Assembly (NCBI RefSeq): GCF_035994945.1 | Contig: NZ_CP108678.1 | Location: 274,086-338,085 of the forward strand | Length of the DNA: 64,000 nt | Direction of reading: 5' to 3' | DNA from: Streptomyces sp. NBC_01216 | GTDB lineage: Bacteria; Actinomycetota; Actinomycetes; Streptomycetales; Streptomycetaceae | Shown: piece by piece, positions 26,840 to 34,794 of the stretch | Layout: each line of letters begins with the position of its first letter | Position numbering within the stretch: the first letter of the stretch is position 1 | Program-made: the position numbers and the translations under genes | Notes under the pieces: model-generated | Told to the model about the DNA's origin: nothing | What the model saw: only the letters and a program-made list of their open reading frames with translations | Database searches by the model: none

Positions 26840-27022
26840 TCAGGTGTCCAGCGCGGCTTCGTCCCGCCGCCAGCGGCGCGACTCGACACGGCGGGCGATC
26901 CGTCGTTCGGCCACCTTGGCCCGGCCCCGGGCGAAGGTGAAGTAGAAGCAGGTGCATCCTTGGCGGGCCCGGACGCACCCGCCCCGGTGCCCCGGCCGGG
27001 TGGCGGGGAGCAGCATGCGCAT
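26840..27022 (-). CDS. 60-aa basic Cys-containing protein
   Basis: Starts at ATG 27022 with GGAG 5 nt upstream. CVRARQGCTCFYFTFARGRAK has three Cys near an aromatic-basic stretch, followed by a very Arg-rich end. It might bind nucleic acid or metal, but this is inference. Part of the P3 transcript. Confidence 0.5.
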   Translation of the reverse strand: MRMLLPATRPGHRGGCVRARQGCTCFYFTFARGRAKVAERRIARRVESRRWRRDEAALDT

Positions 27023-27102
27023 GGGGGCTCCGTGCGGGTTTGTGGCGGTGGTGGGGGACGGCGGGACGCTGGACCGGGCTTGGCCGGGCCGGGCGGGGCT
27101 GA

Positions 27103-27273
27103 CTACCCGCGAGCGGCCTCCGCCTGGGCGTCTTCGGCGGTGTAGCCGCAGTCGCATCCCGCGCGGCAGTACGAGCCGGCCGGGGCGAGGCAGCCCTCGC
27201 AAGGCTCGTCGAAGTCCTGGGGCAGGAACGGTCGGCGCTTCGTGGCATCGAGGGCGGGCGGGGGCACGGACAT
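27103..27273 (-). CDS. 56-aa Cys-rich small protein
   Basis: Starts at ATG 27273 with GGAGC upstream. Five Cys occur in CEGCLAPAGSYCRAGCDCGY, a likely zinc-binding knuckle, followed by a helical acidic tail. Small proteins of this type recur near plasmid and phage genes of Streptomyces. Function unknown. Confidence 0.55.
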   Translation of the reverse strand: MSVPPPALDATKRRPFLPQDFDEPCEGCLAPAGSYCRAGCDCGYTAEDAQAEAARG

Positions 27274-27344
27274 GGCTGCTCCGAGGTTCGGGCTGACCCG
27301 GGTAGGCGGGTCAGCGCGGGGGCGGTGGAGGTTCCGAGGGCCGG

Positions 27345-27776
27345 TCACCTCTCGATCGGCCCCGAGATCGTGATGGTGGTCGAGGCGGCGGTGGCCCCGT
27401 CGAGGGTCGTGCTGGCCCAGCGCAGTGCGCTGACCTCGGTGATCGGACCGAGTTCGCCTCCGTAGGGGTCTTCCCCGGTGATCAGGAGCTTGACGTCGAC
27501 GTCTCCCGTGCTCTCCTGCACCTCGGTGAGCCGGTCGATGAGGTCGCGGACCGTCAGCGGGTGCTCGGAGTGCGTCTGCGGGGCGTCCTCGTCGTCGTTG
27601 CGCCCTTCGAGCAGGACCGTGACGGGGCCGGTACCGCGGTGACCCCGATCGGCCTTCACGCCGATGACGGGCCCCTCGGCGCCTTCCCACTTACTGGAGA
27701 GGATCGAGGTGACTTCGACGTTCCCTACGCGCTGCTGCTGCTCCTCAAGCCGGTTGAGAAGTTCCGAAATTCGCAT
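27345..27776 (-). CDS. Unknown protein with internal duplication
   Basis: A 143-aa protein from ATG 27776. Two similar segments are visible: LLNRLEEQQQRVGNVEV near residue 6 and LIDRLTEVQESTGDVDV near residue 77, each followed by a strand and a Gly/Asp turn, so the protein is a tandem repeat of one roughly 65-aa fold. It is the first gene after promoter P3. Confidence 0.6.
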   Translation of the reverse strand: MRISELLNRLEEQQQRVGNVEVTSILSSKWEGAEGPVIGVKADRGHRGTGPVTVLLEGRNDDEDAPQTHSEHPLTVRDLIDRLTEVQESTGDVDVKLLITGEDPYGGELGPITEVSALRWASTTLDGATAASTTITISGPIER

Positions 27777-27841
27777 CGCTGTGCCCTTCTGACGAGGAGA
27801 CCGACGTTGTGATGACCGGCTCGCCGCGCGCCGCTAGCTAA

Positions 27842-27870
27842 ACCATACGTGAAATCACAGAGTTAAGCAA
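27842..27870 (-). promoter_or_regulatory. Promoter P3 of the shared leftward family
   Basis: Minus strand: -35 TTGCTT (27865-27870), 17-nt spacer AACTCTGTGATTTCACG, -10 TATGGT (27842-27847). The spacer differs from that of P1 at two positions only. Initiation near 27835 gives a leader of about 60 nt before ATG 27776. Confidence 0.75.
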
Positions 27871-27874
27871 TGTG

Positions 27875-28339
27875 CTAGAGAAGGAGCTGTGCCCCTGCCG
27901 AGAGGGTGCACGCCACATCGCCGGGGAATCGGCCCTCCCGGTCCGGCCAGACCGCCTGCCACACGGGCGGGTTGCGGCGGTAGACGGTGCGAACCAGGAC
28001 GAACGGCAATGGGCTGTCCGCCTGCCTCAGTCGCAGCGAGTAGCCGCCCCCGGTGATGCCCTTGACCTCCATCGCCGGAGTCGGGGGAGTCTGCTGCTCA
28101 AGCAGCCGCACGGCCAGGGAGTTGAGTGCGGAGCAGGACATTTTATAGTCGAGCCCACTGACCGCCAGTTCGTAGCCCTGGCGGACGTGTAGTCCCACCG
28201 TGTAGGCGAGCGAGGGCTCGCCGGTCCGGGGGTCGGCCGGGATGAAGGGGATGGCGTACCCCTTCTCGTTGATGCGGGCCGCCAGCTGCTGTAGGTAGGC
28301 GGCCATCTGCTTTCGGGTGTCCGCGGGGATCGAGGGCAC
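27875..28339 (-). CDS. DUF4262-like protein
   Basis: About 154 aa from GTG 28339. EPSLAYTVGLHVRQGYELAVSGLDYKM is the pattern of the DUF4262-like group (F/AYTVGL then pELxxxGL), and LNSLAVRLL follows. Function of the group is unknown. Promoter P4 lies about 115 nt upstream, giving a long leader. It is the rightmost gene of the leftward regulon. Confidence 0.7.
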   Translation of the reverse strand: MPSIPADTRKQMAAYLQQLAARINEKGYAIPFIPADPRTGEPSLAYTVGLHVRQGYELAVSGLDYKMSCSALNSLAVRLLEQQTPPTPAMEVKGITGGGYSLRLRQADSPLPFVLVRTVYRRNPPVWQAVWPDREGRFPGDVACTLSAGAQLLL

Positions 28340-28454
28340 TGTCCATCCAATCGGGAGGGTCGGGGCGCCGGGGCCTTGTGCCGGGCCGGCAGGGTGTGTT
28401 CCGGGCCTGGGTCGGCGCGCCCCGGAGAGGGTCGGAGTCGGCGGGGATGTGCAC

Positions 28455-28483
28455 ACATTATGCTTACTCGTATCCTTAAGCAA
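28455..28483 (-). promoter_or_regulatory. Promoter P4 of the shared leftward family
   Basis: Minus strand: -35 TTGCTT (28478-28483), 17-nt spacer AAGGATACGAGTAAGCA, -10 TAATGT (28455-28460). The spacer resembles that of PC (AAGG...CGA...GCA). It reads into the gene starting at 28339. Confidence 0.75.
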
Positions 28484-28619
28484 CATAGTTCGGGATGGCG
28501 CTCTTCTGTCTGGCTCCGTGGCAACGGGAGGGAGCGCGAAGATCACTCGGCAGTTCCGCCCAAGATCCACAGCAGCTACGGTCGACCTCAAGATTCCGTC
28601 AACCCGCAGGGAGCAGAAC

Positions 28620-28871
28620 ATGGGCAGCGTTTACAACAGCATTGGCGACGGCGCAGTCCTTCGTGGCCTCACCATCCAGGCGGGCAATATCGGCTTCGTC
28701 GACGGCGCGCAGTCCGGTGACGGTAAGCCGTCCTCCGCGCTCGACCTGCTGGACACCGAAGGCGCGCCGGTCGCGCTGACCCGCGGCGAGTACGAGGCGC
28801 TGAACGCCTACCTCGGCGAGCGCACCGACCCCACCGCCCGAGCGCTGCGCAACCGGCTGGCCGACCGCTGA
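28620..28871 (+). CDS. 83-aa unknown protein
   Basis: Starts at ATG 28620 with AGGGAG 6 nt upstream. The first half (YNSIGDGAVLRGLTIQAGNIGFVDG) is beta-rich and the second is helical (TRGEYEALNAYLGERTDPTARALRN). Function unknown. It is the first rightward gene after the leftward regulon, about 140 bp from P4. Confidence 0.6.
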   Translation: MGSVYNSIGDGAVLRGLTIQAGNIGFVDGAQSGDGKPSSALDLLDTEGAPVALTRGEYEALNAYLGERTDPTARALRNRLADR

Positions 28872-28893
28872 CCCAGGGGGACCACGCCCGAGC

Positions 28894-28937
28894 AGATTTT
28901 GCAGTGAGTGCAAACAATTGCACTCACTGCAAAATCT
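28894..28937. promoter_or_regulatory. Perfect 20-bp inverted repeat, probable operator
   Basis: Positions 28894-28913 and 28918-28937 are exact inverted complements separated by ACAA. Each arm also contains TTGCA-N5-TGCAA, itself a near-palindrome, so the site could bind two dimers. It is AT-richer than its surroundings and ends 15 nt before the start of an HTH-bearing gene, suggesting autoregulation. A terminator for the preceding gene is an alternative. Confidence 0.7.
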
Positions 28938-28952
28938 GGCATGATGGACGGC

Positions 28953-29390
28953 ATGAGCGTATTCAGCGACATCGCCGCCATCTGCCATCCGATGCCCAGC
29001 CCAGGAGAAGTGCCCGACGACATCTACAGCGATGTATGCGACTCCATCCACGCCCGGCGGGAGGAGATGATCCAAAGCCTTGAGGCCGCCGCCGACGCGG
29101 ACAGCGAGGAGAACGAGCCGCTGCTGTCCGCCATCGGCATCGCCCGATACCGCAAGGAGCAGGCCGAGGCCGAGATCCGCCGGCTGATCGCCTACGGACG
29201 GGAGTTCACCCGCCCCCGCCCCTACGTGCTCGCCGATCTCGCCAGCGCCGCCGGCATGTCCATCTCCGGGGCCCGTATCGCCTACGGCCGCACCGAGGTC
29301 GCGGACGTGGAGCAGGCCCTGGGGCGCCCGCCCCGCGAGCGGAGCGCGAACCGACCGGACGCCCCGGACGGCACGGGCAGCGCATCGTGA
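28953..29390 (+). CDS. Putative HTH regulator behind a perfect operator
   Basis: About 145 aa from ATG 28953; an upstream ATG at 28941 is also possible and neither has a strong ribosome site, so the message may be nearly leaderless. A helical first part (EEMIQSLEAAADADSEEN) is followed by YVLADLASAAGMSISGARIAYG, which fits a helix-turn-helix. The end is disordered. It probably binds the inverted repeat at 28894-28937. Its stop overlaps the next start by GTGA. Confidence 0.65.
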   Translation: MSVFSDIAAICHPMPSPGEVPDDIYSDVCDSIHARREEMIQSLEAAADADSEENEPLLSAIGIARYRKEQAEAEIRRLIAYGREFTRPRPYVLADLASAAGMSISGARIAYGRTEVADVEQALGRPPRERSANRPDAPDGTGSAS

Positions 29391-30406
29391 CGGCGCGCCG
29401 CTCCAACACCAAGAGGGCCGGAACGCGGGCAACGGGTTCCGGCGCGGGCGCTCCCGCTCTTCGCTCGCGGCTCCACGCGCATGCTTCCCGCCCACTGACG
29501 CAGGTCGATGCGATCCGCCTCAAAGCCGGCCTGACGGGATGGTTCGGCTCGGATCAGTGGCCCCGCTACCTGGCCGCGGACGGGATCGCCTACGGGGAGG
29601 CGGCATGGCCCGAGCAGTGGCCGTCCGCCTCCCTCAAGGAACGCATGGCGCTCCTCACCGCGGACGAACCGGACCCGCTGACGGTCTGGCAGAACGCCGA
29701 CACCGTCTACGCGGACGCGCCCATGTGCGACATGGTCACAGCCACCGCCCAGACCTTCCCCCGTCAGCACGTCCGGCGCGACGAGTTCCTGGCCCCCATC
29801 GGCGTCCTCCTCTTCGCCAAGCCCGTCCCGTCAGCCGCCTTCGAGTGGTCACGCCCCGACCAGCCGCCCGTCAGTGCCATCACCTGGGCCAGCTGCGACA
29901 ACGGCATCAACGCCTTCACCTGGATCCGGCAGCCGCCCGGCGCCTACGAGATCAACGGCGCCACGGTGCAGCTCACCGGGCTCTACCCCCACCTCGCCTA
30001 CATCGTGCCGTGGGACGCCCCCGCGGACGCGGGCACACACGGCGTCTCCATGCTGCGAGCCCTCTCCGCGCTCGCCAGACAGCCTCTGACCCGCGAGGAC
30101 TCCCCGAAGATCCACCAGTCCGTACGCGCCGTCGCCCGCAGCGCCAAGATCCGCCAGGAGAGCTTCCGGCGCATCTCCCTGCGCCGCCCCGAGGCCGCCG
30201 CTCACGAACTCTCCGCCGCACGCGCCGCCGCCGAAGGCCGCACGCTGGCCGGCCACTGGGTCCGCGGACACTGGCGCAACCACTACTACGCCAGCGTCGA
30301 CGAGCACCAGCCCATCTGGATCGAAGGCTTCCCCCGCGGAGACTTCACCCGCCCCGCGCCCGCCAGAGACCGTCTGCTGGTGGCCCACGGAGACCGCACG
30401 GCGTGA
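29387..30406 (+). CDS. Plasmid-type unknown protein
   Basis: A 339-aa protein from GTG 29387, overlapping the upstream HTH gene by 4 nt, so the two form an operon. The C-terminal HWVRGHWRNHYYASVDEHQP resembles a motif seen in other actinobacterial phage and plasmid proteins, function unknown. No membrane segment. The genes may form a regulator-effector pair. Confidence 0.65.
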   Translation: MTARRSNTKRAGTRATGSGAGAPALRSRLHAHASRPLTQVDAIRLKAGLTGWFGSDQWPRYLAADGIAYGEAAWPEQWPSASLKERMALLTADEPDPLTVWQNADTVYADAPMCDMVTATAQTFPRQHVRRDEFLAPIGVLLFAKPVPSAAFEWSRPDQPPVSAITWASCDNGINAFTWIRQPPGAYEINGATVQLTGLYPHLAYIVPWDAPADAGTHGVSMLRALSALARQPLTREDSPKIHQSVRAVARSAKIRQESFRRISLRRPEAAAHELSAARAAAEGRTLAGHWVRGHWRNHYYASVDEHQPIWIEGFPRGDFTRPAPARDRLLVAHGDRTA

Positions 30407-30731
30407 GCGGTGATCGGCCCCGACGGCGCGTACGGGCGACAGGCGAGGCCGAGGCCGCCCGGGGCGGTGCGCTGCCTGGGGCCGACACCCCAGGCCGGGG
30501 CCGGGCAACCGCCTGTACGGGGAGAGGAGCAGGGGCGAGACCCCGGGATGTGCCCCTGCCGGGCTCGGGGCGCCATCACGGGCGCGGCGGTCCTGGCGGT
30601 ACGGAGATCCGCACCGGCAGTTCGCCGCATCGGGCCCTGTGGCGAGCGGCAAGAGCGCAAGGTGGCTGCGGGCGGCCCGGGTGGGAGATCGTTCCTCGGG
30701 CGGCCGTGCCGTATGCCGGCCCGGAGGGCCG
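30407..30731. other. Intergenic region between convergent genes
   Basis: About 325 bp between converging genes. It is GC-rich with several short self-complementary stretches but no single strong hairpin and no credible frame. It may hold transcription ends for both genes. Confidence 0.35.
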
Positions 30732-31196
30732 TCAGGGCAGGCTGGCTAGGCTGTGCCGGACCCCGGCCAGGAGCTCGGCCACCGCGGCGTCATTGGAGAT
30801 CGGCCGACGGCTCCGCCACTCGTCCATGATCGCTGTCACCGCGTCGCCCGCCGCCCGCACCTGCGCGGCCACGTTCGCCGGCAGTTCCGCGCCCGACGCG
30901 GGACCGGTCACGACGACAGTCCCGTACAAAAGGTAGGAAATCTCCAGGTTGCGCCAAGTCGACGCCAGCGCCCAGGCGGTCAGGTTCGGCTCCGGGCTCC
31001 CGTTGCCGCGCACGTGCAGCAGCACCTCGGGGTGATAGCGGCCCTGGTCCGCGCCGCCGCCCACCAACTCCCCGATCGCGGCACGCCACCCCTCGGCATC
31101 CGAGGGCAGGACCGTGCTGCTCACCGATCCGGCCGGCGCGATCACCAACGCGTTGTCCACCACACCCCCCCGTTGTAGCCCGTCGGTACTGCGCAT
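30732..31196 (-). CDS. Unknown protein
   Basis: About 154 aa from ATG 31196, with GGGAG 4-5 nt upstream; GTG 31163 is an alternative. The sequence (HPEVLLHVRGNGSPEPNLTA; LEISYLLYGTVVVTGPASG) is soluble with no recognised family. It is followed on the left by the converging rightward gene. Confidence 0.55.
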   Translation of the reverse strand: MRSTDGLQRGGVVDNALVIAPAGSVSSTVLPSDAEGWRAAIGELVGGGADQGRYHPEVLLHVRGNGSPEPNLTAWALASTWRNLEISYLLYGTVVVTGPASGAELPANVAAQVRAAGDAVTAIMDEWRSRRPISNDAAVAELLAGVRHSLASLP

Positions 31197-31428
31197 TCGG
31201 CTCCCGGAGAGTCTACCGAGCCCAGGGCAGGCCACCGTCGGGGAATCAGCGTCCCCCGGGCGGGGCGGGGATCCGCCCCGCCCCACGCAGCGTGCTCCCA
31301 CACAACCCACGCGGGCCGGACGGCTGTCCCGATGCGGCACCATGTGGCCGCCGTGCTCTCCCGGTCCCGGCTCGCTGCCTGCCGTCGGCTTCACCACGCC
31401 GGAGCCGGACCGGTACGGCCCGGCGGGA

Positions 31429-32562
31429 TCACCACTGGCGCGGCGGCGTGTAGGGCTCCCGCATCGGGGCTTCGCGCCGGCCGTGCCGCTCGCGGTCTCC
31501 GGTCATGGCGACGATCCGGTGCACCGGTACCTGTATCGGCCGGTGGCCGTGCTGCGGAGTGAAGGTGAGTGTCCGTCGGCGGGCGTCCCAGCCGGTCAGC
31601 AGGCCGTACAGGCTCACCAGTGCCCTGTCGGCGCGCGGCCCGGCCTCGACGTCCAGGCGCACGACCATCCAGGAGTAGTGGTGCTCGGCCAGGTCCTGCA
31701 ACTGAGCCGAGGCCGGGCCGGTCGCGGTGTCGTCCGGGACCCACGCCCACACGCCCTCGCCGAACGCGTGCCGCCACTGCCGCCGGGCATCGCGTTCGCG
31801 CTGCTGCGCCCAGTGGGTGTCGGAGATGTCGGGGCGGGCGGCGCGCTGCTCGGCGCGCGCCGCCCGGACCGGCGCCGAGGCCTGCGGCCGTTTCCCGTCT
31901 GCGGTGACGTCCTCGGGCAGGTACGGGTACACCGTTCGCAGCATCACGCGCGCGGCCGACTCCGCGGCCTGCGCGGTCTCTGGTGAGGGGGTGTCGAGGG
32001 CGTCGCCGGCGGTCAGCACCGTGGCCTGACCCCAGCGCGGCCGGTCCTCGTGCGCGACGGCGTGCTCGACCGCGTACCTCGGCACCGCCAGTACCACGGC
32101 GTGCCGCTTCCGGTTCCGCCCGTACGCCTCCTCGCGGAGCCCGGCGGGCACCGCCGGCCCTATCTGCCGGAACTGTGAGAGGTAGGCGAGGTCGCCCCGG
32201 TGGGTCAGCGGCCAGTCGGCCACCATCAGCAACTGCTCGTCCTCCCCGCCCGTGTGCTGGGAGGCGAACTCCTCCTCCAGCCGCCCGCACCACCGCTCCA
32301 CGAACACGGCCCACAGGTGCCGGTACTCTTGCTGCGCCCACTCGGCCGGGCTGGAGCAGGAGCCGACCGGGGCGAGCGCGGGGGAGGGCAGCGCGGACAC
32401 GTCGACCACCCGCTGTCGCCCCCACCGCTCGAACATCGCCCGCTGGGCCAACTCCTGGGCGACCACCGCGTCCGGCAGCAGTCCGGGCAGCCGCCCCGCG
32501 CAGCGGGCGCAGACCTGGCCCAGGGGCCTGATCCTCCTGTGGCGCGCCTTGGCCGCGGGCAC
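31429..32562 (-). CDS. Plasmid-type unknown protein with N-terminal CxxC
   Basis: About 377 aa from GTG 32562; the start is uncertain and ATG 32445 is possible. RRIRPLGQVCARCAGRLPG near the N-terminus holds a C-x2-C pair, followed by a long acidic/helical region and a C-terminal beta-type segment (RTLTFTPQHGHRPIQVPVHRIVAM). No family assigned. It is divergent from the gene at 32572, and the two starts are almost adjacent. Confidence 0.6.
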   Translation of the reverse strand: MPAAKARHRRIRPLGQVCARCAGRLPGLLPDAVVAQELAQRAMFERWGRQRVVDVSALPSPALAPVGSCSSPAEWAQQEYRHLWAVFVERWCGRLEEEFASQHTGGEDEQLLMVADWPLTHRGDLAYLSQFRQIGPAVPAGLREEAYGRNRKRHAVVLAVPRYAVEHAVAHEDRPRWGQATVLTAGDALDTPSPETAQAAESAARVMLRTVYPYLPEDVTADGKRPQASAPVRAARAEQRAARPDISDTHWAQQRERDARRQWRHAFGEGVWAWVPDDTATGPASAQLQDLAEHHYSWMVVRLDVEAGPRADRALVSLYGLLTGWDARRRTLTFTPQHGHRPIQVPVHRIVAMTGDRERHGRREAPMREPYTPPRQW

Positions 32563-32571
32563 AATGACGGC

Positions 32572-33243
32572 ATGGACCTCATTGCCAAGGTGGCCTGCCG
32601 CCGGTGCCCCACGGCCATCGAACTCACCGTCCGCTCGGCCGATCACGCCAAGAGCAAGGTGGAGGCGGCCGGTTGGACCGAGCACCCCAGCGGCGACGGC
32701 CACCTGTTGTGCCCCGCCTGCTCCAGGCCGCCCGCCAAGCCCTCTGGTCCGTACGTGCCGGACCCCCTCGAGCCACGGGTGGAGCGCATGGAAGATCATG
32801 CCGGTGCTGCGGGCCGGCGGGTTCGCCCACGAACCCGGCGGCGACATCTGGGACTCGGGCCCCGACTTCTGCTGGGAGGAGTCGGTGCGGCGGGATGGCG
32901 AGGAGTGGGTCGACGGCGCCGAGTTGTGCGTCCGGGTCCACTACGCGGTGGGCCGGGCGAAGAGGGAAGGCAGCGTCGGCACGTACACGGCCGCGGACCG
33001 TGCGCACCACCATGCGGGCCTGGACCGTCTCACCCGCTACCTCGCCGACCAGGGGTACAGCGTCATCGAGGACGCGCGCGGCCGCGAGATGACGCACCTG
33101 ATCGTCTACCGGCCGGCCGGACACGAGAGCGTCGTACCCGCAGCGACTTCGTCGGGGGCGAAGGTGGTGGCGATTTTGGTGAAGTAGGCGTCCAGCCTGG
33201 CGCGCTCGAGGATTTCCATGGCAGTTCCCTCTCCGGAAGGTGA
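32572..33243 (+). CDS. Zinc-ribbon small protein; only the first 75 codons look genuine
   Basis: ATG 32572 opens a frame whose first about 75 residues look coding, with two Cys pairs (KVACRRCPTAIEL; HLLCPACSRPP) forming a probable zinc ribbon. After about 32800 the frame runs to 33243 but over a second gene at 32798 in another frame, with poor codon character. Either the real protein is longer than it should be or an indel removed its stop. Function unknown. Confidence 0.4.
   Translation: MDLIAKVACRRCPTAIELTVRSADHAKSKVEAAGWTEHPSGDGHLLCPACSRPPAKPSGPYVPDPLEPRVERMEDHAGAAGRRVRPRTRRRHLGLGPRLLLGGVGAAGWRGVGRRRRVVRPGPLRGGPGEEGRQRRHVHGRGPCAPPCGPGPSHPLPRRPGVQRHRGRARPRDDAPDRLPAGRTRERRTRSDFVGGEGGGDFGEVGVQPGALEDFHGSSLSGR
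32798..33187 (+). CDS. Unknown protein
   Basis: A 129-aa protein from ATG 32798 with GGAAG closely upstream. The frame has good codon usage and encodes WDSGPDFCWEESVRRDGEEW and a helical C-terminal part (LDRLTRYLADQGYSVIEDARG). No known motif. It overlaps the tail of the zinc-ribbon frame. Confidence 0.55.
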   Translation: MPVLRAGGFAHEPGGDIWDSGPDFCWEESVRRDGEEWVDGAELCVRVHYAVGRAKREGSVGTYTAADRAHHHAGLDRLTRYLADQGYSVIEDARGREMTHLIVYRPAGHESVVPAATSSGAKVVAILVK

Positions 33244-33271
33244 GTCGGGCGGTGCATGGGGGCTGGGTGGT

Positions 33272-33757
33272 TCAGGCGGTGCGGGAGGTGCGGCAGGCGA
33301 AGCCGAACAGCAGCCGGCCGCGGGCGAGGGCGGCGTCGAGGTAGGCGTCGACGCGGGGTGCGTCGGCCCGCTGGGCGAGCGGGTCCAGGCCGAGGATCAG
33401 GGCGGCCCTGCCGCTGTCGTGGACCAGGCGGGTCCATTGCGGGTGGCCGGGCAGTTTCAGGCCCCAGCGGGCGCCGGGGAACCGCAGCAGGATGTGCGAA
33501 CCGACGGTCACCAGGGTTCCGAGGGTCTCGGGGGCCGGGTCCTCGGCCCTGGCGAGACCGCCCAGGGTCTCGGCGAGGTGCCGCATGCGGGCCTCGATCG
33601 CGTCGGGGGTGTCGTGGCTGGTGCGGCCGAGCCGGTGGGCCAGCAGGAGATGAGCGACCTGCTGTCCGTCCGGGGTGGTGCCGGGCCAGGTCCAGGCGTT
33701 CAGCGAGGCCAGCAGTCCGGTGTCCGGGTCGGTGGTGGGGGCGGTTCGGGTCAGCAC
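33272..33757 (-). CDS. Unknown protein coupled to RsbW-like gene
   Basis: A 161-aa soluble, mainly helical protein from GTG 33757, which overlaps the end of the upstream RsbW-like gene by 7 nt. No motif recognised. Co-translation suggests a functional link with the ATPase. Confidence 0.65.
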   Translation of the reverse strand: MLTRTAPTTDPDTGLLASLNAWTWPGTTPDGQQVAHLLLAHRLGRTSHDTPDAIEARMRHLAETLGGLARAEDPAPETLGTLVTVGSHILLRFPGARWGLKLPGHPQWTRLVHDSGRAALILGLDPLAQRADAPRVDAYLDAALARGRLLFGFACRTSRTA

Positions 33758-34188
33758 GCCCGGACCTCCTGACCTGCCTGGACGGGGGTGGCCGGCAAGG
33801 CGGTGGGGAAGTGGGACCAGACGATCTTCCCGCGCGGCTGGCGGGGATCGACACCCCAGAGAGTGGAGAGAGTATCGACGATCACCAGGCCCCGGCCGGT
33901 CTCGGCCGCCAGGTCCGGGTCGGCGGGTTCGGGCAGGGGCTGGCGGGGGTCGCGGCTGTCGTGGACTTCCAGGCGGATCCCGTCGGTCTGGGCCTCCAGA
34001 CGGACGAGGAAGCCGTGGTCGCGGTCGCTGCCGTGGGCGAGCGCGTTGGTGGCGAGTTCCGAGACGACCAGGCGGACGTCGCCGGTGTCGTCCAGGCCCC
34101 AGTCCCTCAGCGTCCGGGTGGTGAAGTCACGTGCCGCTTTGACCGATTCGGGTCGGTGGTCGAAGAACCTCTGAGTCGCTTCAGGCAT
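33751..34188 (-). CDS. RsbW-like ATP-binding protein (anti-sigma-type kinase fold)
   Basis: A 145-aa HATPase_c-type protein from ATG 34188. N-box ELATNALAHG, G1 box LEVHDSRD and G2 box GRGLVIVD are in order. Such small single-domain proteins act as anti-sigma or anti-anti-sigma partner kinases, and Streptomyces has dozens. Its target is unknown. It lies between the resolvase-like gene and the unknown coupled gene in a tight leftward operon. Confidence 0.85.
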   Translation of the reverse strand: MPEATQRFFDHRPESVKAARDFTTRTLRDWGLDDTGDVRLVVSELATNALAHGSDRDHGFLVRLEAQTDGIRLEVHDSRDPRQPLPEPADPDLAAETGRGLVIVDTLSTLWGVDPRQPRGKIVWSHFPTALPATPVQAGQEVRAC

Positions 34189-34195
34189 GGGGGCC

Positions 34196-34636
34196 TCACG
34201 TGTCGTGGTCCAGAGCGGGGGCGGGGCCGGAACTGCGGCGGCGGCCCCGTTCGGACGGGGGCCCAGCGGGGCCGGAGGCGGCCGGCCGGGGGGTGTGGGG
34301 GCCGCGGACCAGCAGTAGCCGGGCGCCGGAGGCGGTGATCCGGGCCCGCCGCGGGGCGGCTATCGCCTTCGGCCCGAGGTGCGAGAAGGCGGGCAGGACG
34401 ACGCCGTAGGTGCCGTGCAGGTCCAGGACGTCCAGCAGACCGGTGAAGGCGGCCGACCGCTCGGTGCCCGCCGTTCGTTCGGTGAAGACCCCGTGCAGGT
34501 CGAGCTCGTGCCGGCGGCAGTACTCGGCCAGAGCGTCGTGCAGAGCGTCCTGGCGGGCCCGGGAGACCCGCACCAGCCTCAGGAAGCCATAGACGACCGG
34601 GCCGCTGACGCCGCGATGCTCGGTGAGGGGCTCCAT
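34196..34636 (-). CDS. Resolvase-like small protein
   Basis: About 146 aa from ATG 34636. The pattern VYGFLRLVRVSRARQDALHDALAEYC, then HGVFTERTAG and FTGLLDVLDLHGTYGVVLPAFSHLG follows the resolvase N-terminal fold. The catalytic Ser (normally YxRxS) is not clear, and no recombinase or zinc-ribbon domain follows. It may be a regulatory relative rather than an active recombinase. First gene of a leftward operon that shares a 158-bp divergent region with the XRE gene. Confidence 0.6.
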   Translation of the reverse strand: MEPLTEHRGVSGPVVYGFLRLVRVSRARQDALHDALAEYCRRHELDLHGVFTERTAGTERSAAFTGLLDVLDLHGTYGVVLPAFSHLGPKAIAAPRRARITASGARLLLVRGPHTPRPAASGPAGPPSERGRRRSSGPAPALDHDT

Positions 34637-34794
34637 CGTTCGCAACCATCCAAGAAGGTCCGGAAACTTCTGTCACCGGTCAGCCTGGCCCGGCCCGAAC
34701 CACTGGGGAATGACCGTCTGTTGTACTTCCGTGGCACTTGCGTCCCCCCGCCCCGGCCCGACGTGCTTCGATGACGGCGGGAAGGGAGCGACGT

